Made by a program: the position numbers and the translations under genes
Part shown: piece by piece, positions 58,981 through 64,000 of the stretch
Layout: the number at the start of each line of letters is the position of its first letter
Position numbering within the stretch: position 1 is the first letter of the stretch
Assembly: GCA_963082975.1 (NCBI GenBank)
Contig: OY720345.1
Location: 10,132,491 to 10,196,490 of the forward strand
Direction: 5' to 3'
DNA from: Labia minor
Lineage: Eukaryota; Arthropoda; Insecta; Dermaptera; Spongiphoridae
DNA: 64,000 bases
Notes under the pieces: model-generated
Database searches by the model: none
Told to the model about the DNA's origin: nothing
The model's input: only the letters and a program-made list of their open reading frames with translations

Positions 58981-59880
58981 TGTAACGGACAAAGTATTTA
59001 TATTCTTAGTTATTTTTTTTTTATTATACATTTTATTTTGTTTATCTATTTTTTAGTTTATTTTGTTTTTCTATTCCCCTATTTTATTAACAAAGTTATT
59101 TGGTCGCATTATTCTTAAAATGTAATATATATATAGAGATATATTTCGACATAAGGGGAGGATCCATCCCTCCAAGTTTTAATATTTTTTAACAGTTGAG
59201 AATGGACAGTGGAACTAGTGATATCATCCTGATATGACCTGGTATTTATCACGTCCCGTGATATAATTATTTTGTATATAATCATTTTTATTATCACACC
59301 CTGTGATACAGTTGAACGAGTGATATCATCCTGATATGACCTGTATTTATCACGTCCCGTGATATAATTATTTTGTATATAATCATTTTTATCACACCCT
59401 GTGATACAGTCGAACAAGTGATATCATCCTGATATAACCTATACTTATCACGTCCCGTGATATAATTATTTGTGTATAATCCTTATCATCACCCCCTGTG
59501 ATAATTATTTCCGCTAATTCCAGTGATATTAGTGAATTACATTTTCTTATTTTTCTATTTAAAATTTGTATATTTAATTTGTTAATTTTTATCTATTTAA
59601 TTAAAGTAAATTAATGTGAACATTATTATTGTGTTTTCCCTTTTCCCTTAATTTTTCAACACACTTTTATACTTTGGGATATCCAAAGTTGGCGCCCATC
59701 ATTAACTTAACATAATTAACAATTCACGGTCATCGTGGGTCATTACAAGTGCCCAATAATTAGATCCCCTTATAAATTGGCACCCAACGTAAGAGGATCG
59801 TCTACAAAGTGACCCCAACTTGAAACGATCATCCTTACAAAGTGGCAGCCCAACGTTTGGCTCGATTAGTCATCCTTACA
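58981..59880 (+). repeat. 3' LTR of the Ty3-like element
   Basis: 900 bp, no difference from the 5' LTR found by eye. Tandem array at 59217-59504. Confidence 0.92.
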
Positions 59881-60261
59881 ATATTCATAATAATTAATTT
59901 AAATAATATTATATTATAACATTTATCATTATATTATTAAAAATCTAAAGAATAAAATTATAAAAAATAAACAAATTGAAAGATTTGAACTCAGACAAAA
60001 GAATTACTAATCATGGCCCAATCCGGCGCGGCTGTTTAATCAACTAGTAAAATCATAGGAAAGAAATTCACTTGAAGGCTACGAAAATTCAGCCCATAAG
60101 CAATACATGGCAAAGACTTTATTCATTAAATATTGATTAAACAAAGAAAAATGATCATGGAAATAGTTATAATACAAGAAATACAAGAATCAAAAATAAT
60201 CTTGTATTGAGAGAAGAGATATGCAAAGAATAATCATTTAATATAATTAATCAAAAGATTC

Positions 60262-61262
60262 GACGTCATTCAACATGGCAGCCGAAATCACATTGCATCT
60301 GTCAAAATTCAATAATTAATATTTAATTAAGGAAGCATCATAAAATTATATAATGCTAGTGAAAATGAATCTACATTGAATAACGAGTATTTTGATATGC
60401 GTTTTATATATTGTTATCAGAAAATGTTTATTTCAAGTGTAAACATGATACCAAATAAAAATTAATTATAATTTTCATTTATATTTCACTAAAAATCCAT
60501 TTTATTGAAAATCTGGCGAAAATTCGGTTGTATCTTTATACTTTTATTCATTTTTTATGAAATTTTGTTAGTAATTTGTATAAACTGAATCCAATTGAAT
60601 AGAAGTGTTTCTGCTAATTCTCCAAAGAGTTCAATAAATATGAGTTTCAAATTTTTACTAATATGAAGCGTAGGAGAGGTGGGTCCTCTCAGAGGCATAT
60701 AACTCATGTCTCACTCGTGAATTTAAAGGGTTTTGCTAGTCGAAGGGTTGACGTAATCTGGATATATTTGAATTAACCCCCCCGAAGGGGGGGTTAATTC
60801 AAATATATATAGAAGACTCTAAAGAGTCTCCTATAAGAGACAAGATTTCAATTTTTTTTCTTTTTAATGAAGCTATACTAGGTATTCTCCTTCATCCAAA
60901 TAAATTTGATTTTTTGAATGATCAGGGGAGGGGGGGAGAGAGTAAGAGTAAGGGAATGGATGGAAAGGCGTCAATGGGTAAAGGACATGATTCCCCAGAT
61001 AGAAGAGGGATTTAGAAGAAATCATGAGCTCACGTGAGGGCAGGAACGCCAATCCCTGAAATAGAATTCTTCTCTACGGGGTTTATAGAAAAGAATCTAC
61101 CCGTTACCCGGGATATTATTTTTAAATTTATTAAAAAATAATTTGAGATCATAATCATCCTCTATGTTATTACATCTTTTATATACCATATATTTATATT
61201 TTTCTTATCCCGATAATTTATATACTTATTATCCAAGGGATTCCCTTTCTCAAAACACCGTT
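60262..61262 (+). repeat. Repeat family F, copy 3
   Basis: Same order as copy 2. The central hairpin is a perfect 22-bp stem with GAA loop (60762-60808), with seven C against seven G where copy 2 has caccc/gggtg. The 5' third is more diverged than copies 1 and 2, the 3' two-thirds almost identical. Confidence 0.78.
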
Positions 61263-61579
61263 TAGTCCTAGACTACTCTACTCTACCCAAATTTCGCCTC
61301 TACCTCCCCCTCCTCTCATATCCATTCCAAAATGAAGTATTTATTTTAATTGAAGTTATAAATTTAAATGAAAAATAACAGCCCTTCCATTTACAATTTT
61401 TTTATTAATATTATTATAATAATTAAAACTAACATATCTTTCATATATCTAAATCGGCGATATAATGACTTCTTTAATTATCTTCTAAAATTTTAAAATT
61501 ATTTGCCCATATCCATAGTCTACCCCAGACTATATTTTATTCAAAAAGTAGTCCCTAAAAGCTAAAAGTTTGGCCACAC

Positions 61580-62035
61580 CTGATATATAATAAATATGAG
61601 TTCTAAATTTTCTATTAATAAGAGGTGGGTCTCCTCTCAGAGACACTTATAAGAATTGTCTCACTTGTCAATTACAAGGTTTTGCTGCTCAGAAAATGCG
61701 CGTGGGGGGGGGGGGGGTAATTTCAAATATATATAGTAAGACTCTTAACAGAGATCTCCTATAAGTAAATAAATATTTTTTTTTTCTTTTTAATGAATCT
61801 ATGATAGGTATTCTCCTTCATCCAATTAAGGTTGATTTTTATTTAAGGATCAAGGGAGGGGGAATAGTAAGGGAAAGTATTGAAAGGAGTCGACGGAAAA
61901 ATGCCATGATTCCTTAAAGTAGTAGAGAGAGGCAGAAGAAATCATGAGCTCACGTGAGGGCAGGGACGCTACTCCCTAAAGTTTTTTTATACAGGGATTT
62001 TACACCCGTTACCCATCAATCATGATATTTATGTA
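61580..62035 (+). repeat. Repeat family F, copy 4, partial and diverged
   Basis: Begins at about ataaatatgagttctaaatt; contains agaggtgggtctcctct, a 14-G run at 61704-61717 where the hairpin should be (its C arm is missing), then atcatgagctcacgtgaggg. The 5' half of the family is absent. Confidence 0.68.
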
Positions 62036-62476
62036 TTAAAATTAATTTTTACTTGTATATTTTTCATTGTCATCATTATTAATATTATATTTAAATATTT
62101 TTTTTTTTAAATAATTTGTACTTATATTTAAGTAATTGTATTATTATATTTTACCACGGGTATCTGATAATGTGACTTTACAATCAAATCCGGGTTCCCA
62201 ATTCATCTACGACCAATCTCTATCCAATCTTTCTTATGTTTAGTAATTTATATTTCTCAAACTTAATGTGTCTCTATCATTTTAACTATCTATTATTATT
62301 ATTTTATAATTGTATTTTGTGATTAGATTTCAAATTTAATTTGTTATTTAAAGGAAACAAATATTCAAACATTTTGAAAATCTCTTATAATATAGCTAAT
62401 TTACAAATAAAAAAAAACAATAATAACAATAAATAAAAAATAATTATAGTGAGAATATGTTAGTAAACATTTTTTT

Positions 62477-62508
<32 letters not shown>

Positions 62509-63830
62509 AAATTCACTTAAATAAAAAAAAAAAAACATCCGTGTCAATTACATTCCACTGATTAGATTTTGTTATAAAATATTTTATTTGATTATATCAC
62601 TAGTTATTAAGTAAAATTGGATGGGAATTTTCAGCTGGATTTTAATTAAAATATACTATATTGATTTACATTTTTTTTTAAGTTTTTTTTTTCTTTCTAT
62701 TCAAGTCATAATTCAATACAAGAGCAAAAGATTATGTCAATCTTTCTGTCTGTGTATAATATAGTAAAAAAGAAAAGGAATTCTGTTTTCAAAAAACAAA
62801 AATCAAAAAAATGTTTTTATTTTTTTTTAATTGAGTTTGATTCATTTGTCAAATAAATCATCTTTGTGTAAAAAGTAAAGTTTTTAATATCACGCACATG
62901 TATTTTCCTGATCTAATCACTAGTTAAAAATAAATAAATAAATAAATAAACATCTTTATCTGATAATATTGATCAATTTTAGTGGAAAAAAAATCTTTAT
63001 TCTATTTAGGATTGGCTGATTGATTTGATTTGATTACACCAACATAAAATGAAAAACAACATTTTTTTAATTATCGATAATAAATTTCACCATTCATCCC
63101 AGAAATTTTTAAATATAATTTTTAGTTTGGGTCTAAATAGTCTAAATAGAGTTCAAATAAAATCAATTTTGAAACAGTAGGTACATAATTTTCATAAATT
63201 CTTTAAATACTAAGAATAATTACAACATAATATAATAAAAAACACAAAAGTAAATATAAAAAGTAGAATAATTACTAATGATTTTTATTTGTTCAGAAGT
63301 TAAAAAACCTATAATATCTCGCTACTATATTTTTAATTTAAGAAAAATGAACGAATAAATGGAAATTTTTATTGATTTAAATCAATTAAATAGTAAAAAA
63401 AAATATGAAGAAACGATAAAAAAATAATAAATAATTTATGATTAGACGGGTGACTGATCAAATAATATTTAAAAAAGAAATAAAGTTATTCTCGTTTTGA
63501 TCCCTCCAATGAGAATTCATATTTGAACGGTCGGCGTCTCGTCTACTAGATTATTAACTTTCAAAGAGACGGGACTATAATTGTATTGTATTTTGATCGT
63601 CTCATATTATCTTCATTTAAATATTTAATCAATCTAAATGATATAATTATTTTAAAATTTACATAGAAATTTTTAAATTTTCTTAAATTTCAAAATGAAG
63701 AGAGAAAAACATGAACAAATACTATCTTTAAAATTTAAAATTTTTTTTTATATATATACACACACACAAGCACACTCATATATTCATATATCTTATCTTA
63801 TTATACTAGAAAAAATTATATATATATATA
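62036..63830. other. AT-rich intergenic DNA
   Basis: (TA)n at about 62481-62502, AAAT repeats and A/T runs. No gene or repeat family seen. Confidence 0.45.
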
Positions 63831-64000
63831 TACGAGAGTGGGGTGAAAAGTTTCCGGCCTGGCCAAGAAAAACGATGTTTTTAATTTTTTTTTTTTTTGC
63901 TTTATTTTTCAACATTCAAGATAGCTGAGACCTGTACGATGTCAGCTGAACGTGTGCGAAATATTTTGCACAACCATTTGAACATGGAAAGCTGTGTGCA
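63831..64000 (+). mobile_element. Mariner-type MITE, family E copy 2, cut by window end
   Basis: tacgagagtggggtgaaaag start with TA flank; continues like 12433-12809 (atgtcagctgaacgtgtgcg). The right end lies outside. Confidence 0.82.

Larger units (their letters stand above)
55507..59880 (+). mobile_element. Ty3-like LTR retrotransposon, internally deleted, young
   Basis: 5' LTR 55507-56406 and 3' LTR 58981-59880 (900 bp each), TGTAA...TTACA ends, 4-bp target duplication ATAT (55503-55506 and 59881-59884), purine tract agagggggagga just before the 3' LTR, and primer-site-like tggcagcccaacctgagg just after the 5' LTR. The internal part is only 2574 bp and codes for Gag and protease; reverse transcriptase, RNase H and integrase are missing. 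Mobilisation would need enzymes from a complete relative. Confidence 0.93.

Noticed and set aside
59985..60045. tRNA-like stretch on the - strand with gagttcaaatc
   Set aside because: It has a B-box-like word only; no convincing acceptor or anticodon stem could be formed.

Overview
The window is AT-rich eukaryotic DNA (by eye well over 70% AT): spliced genes with large introns, many simple repeats and a dense load of transposable elements. Mariner-type elements with TA target sites, hAT-type miniature elements, Helentron-like repeats, a Ty3-like LTR element, LINE reverse-transcriptase relics and a conserved extracellular protein related to arthropod DUF704x proteins all point to an arthropod. 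I cannot name the order; the Gag style recalls chelicerate elements, but that is only an impression.

Region 1 (1-20.8 kb, + strand) is the 3' two-thirds of a plasma-membrane Na+/H+ exchanger gene of the NHE1/2/3/5 (Drosophila Nhe2-like) type. Ten exons are visible and all splice phases agree; the 5' exons lie left of the window. Its introns hold most of the transposon families: LINE relics, deleted mariners, Helentron-like repeats, hAT MITEs, a tRNA-derived SINE and one copy of the structured repeat family F.

Region 2 (21-28.3 kb) has a LINE reverse-transcriptase relic (- strand), a mariner MITE and a two-exon + strand gene for a small secreted leucine-rich-repeat protein. Its single intron carries a Penelope-like/foldback element with hammerhead-like ends.

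Region 3 (28.3-38 kb) is mostly AT-rich spacer with scattered repeats. It holds two low-repeat islands that may be exons (32.36-32.8 kb and 35.46-35.59 kb), a GC-rich island of unknown origin (34.26-34.42 kb) and a large palindrome (37.33-37.82 kb).

Region 4 (38-47.4 kb, - strand) contains five internal exons of a gene for a cysteine-rich extracellular protein with DUF7042/7043-like segments. Phases are consistent, and the first and last exons are unresolved.

Region 5 (47.4-64 kb) is gene-poor. It contains a repeat with perfect 157-bp inverted arms (49.3-50.1 kb), a third Helentron-like GTCY element, three copies of repeat family F, and a young internally deleted Ty3-like LTR retrotransposon (55507-59880). 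The two 900-bp LTRs of that element look identical, and its surviving ORF encodes Gag and protease but has lost reverse transcriptase, RNase H and integrase.

The least explained signals are family F, a chain of perfect hairpins whose arms have changed in parallel between copies, and the ladder of primer-binding-site-like units at the end of the LTR. The three host genes have no evident functional link.
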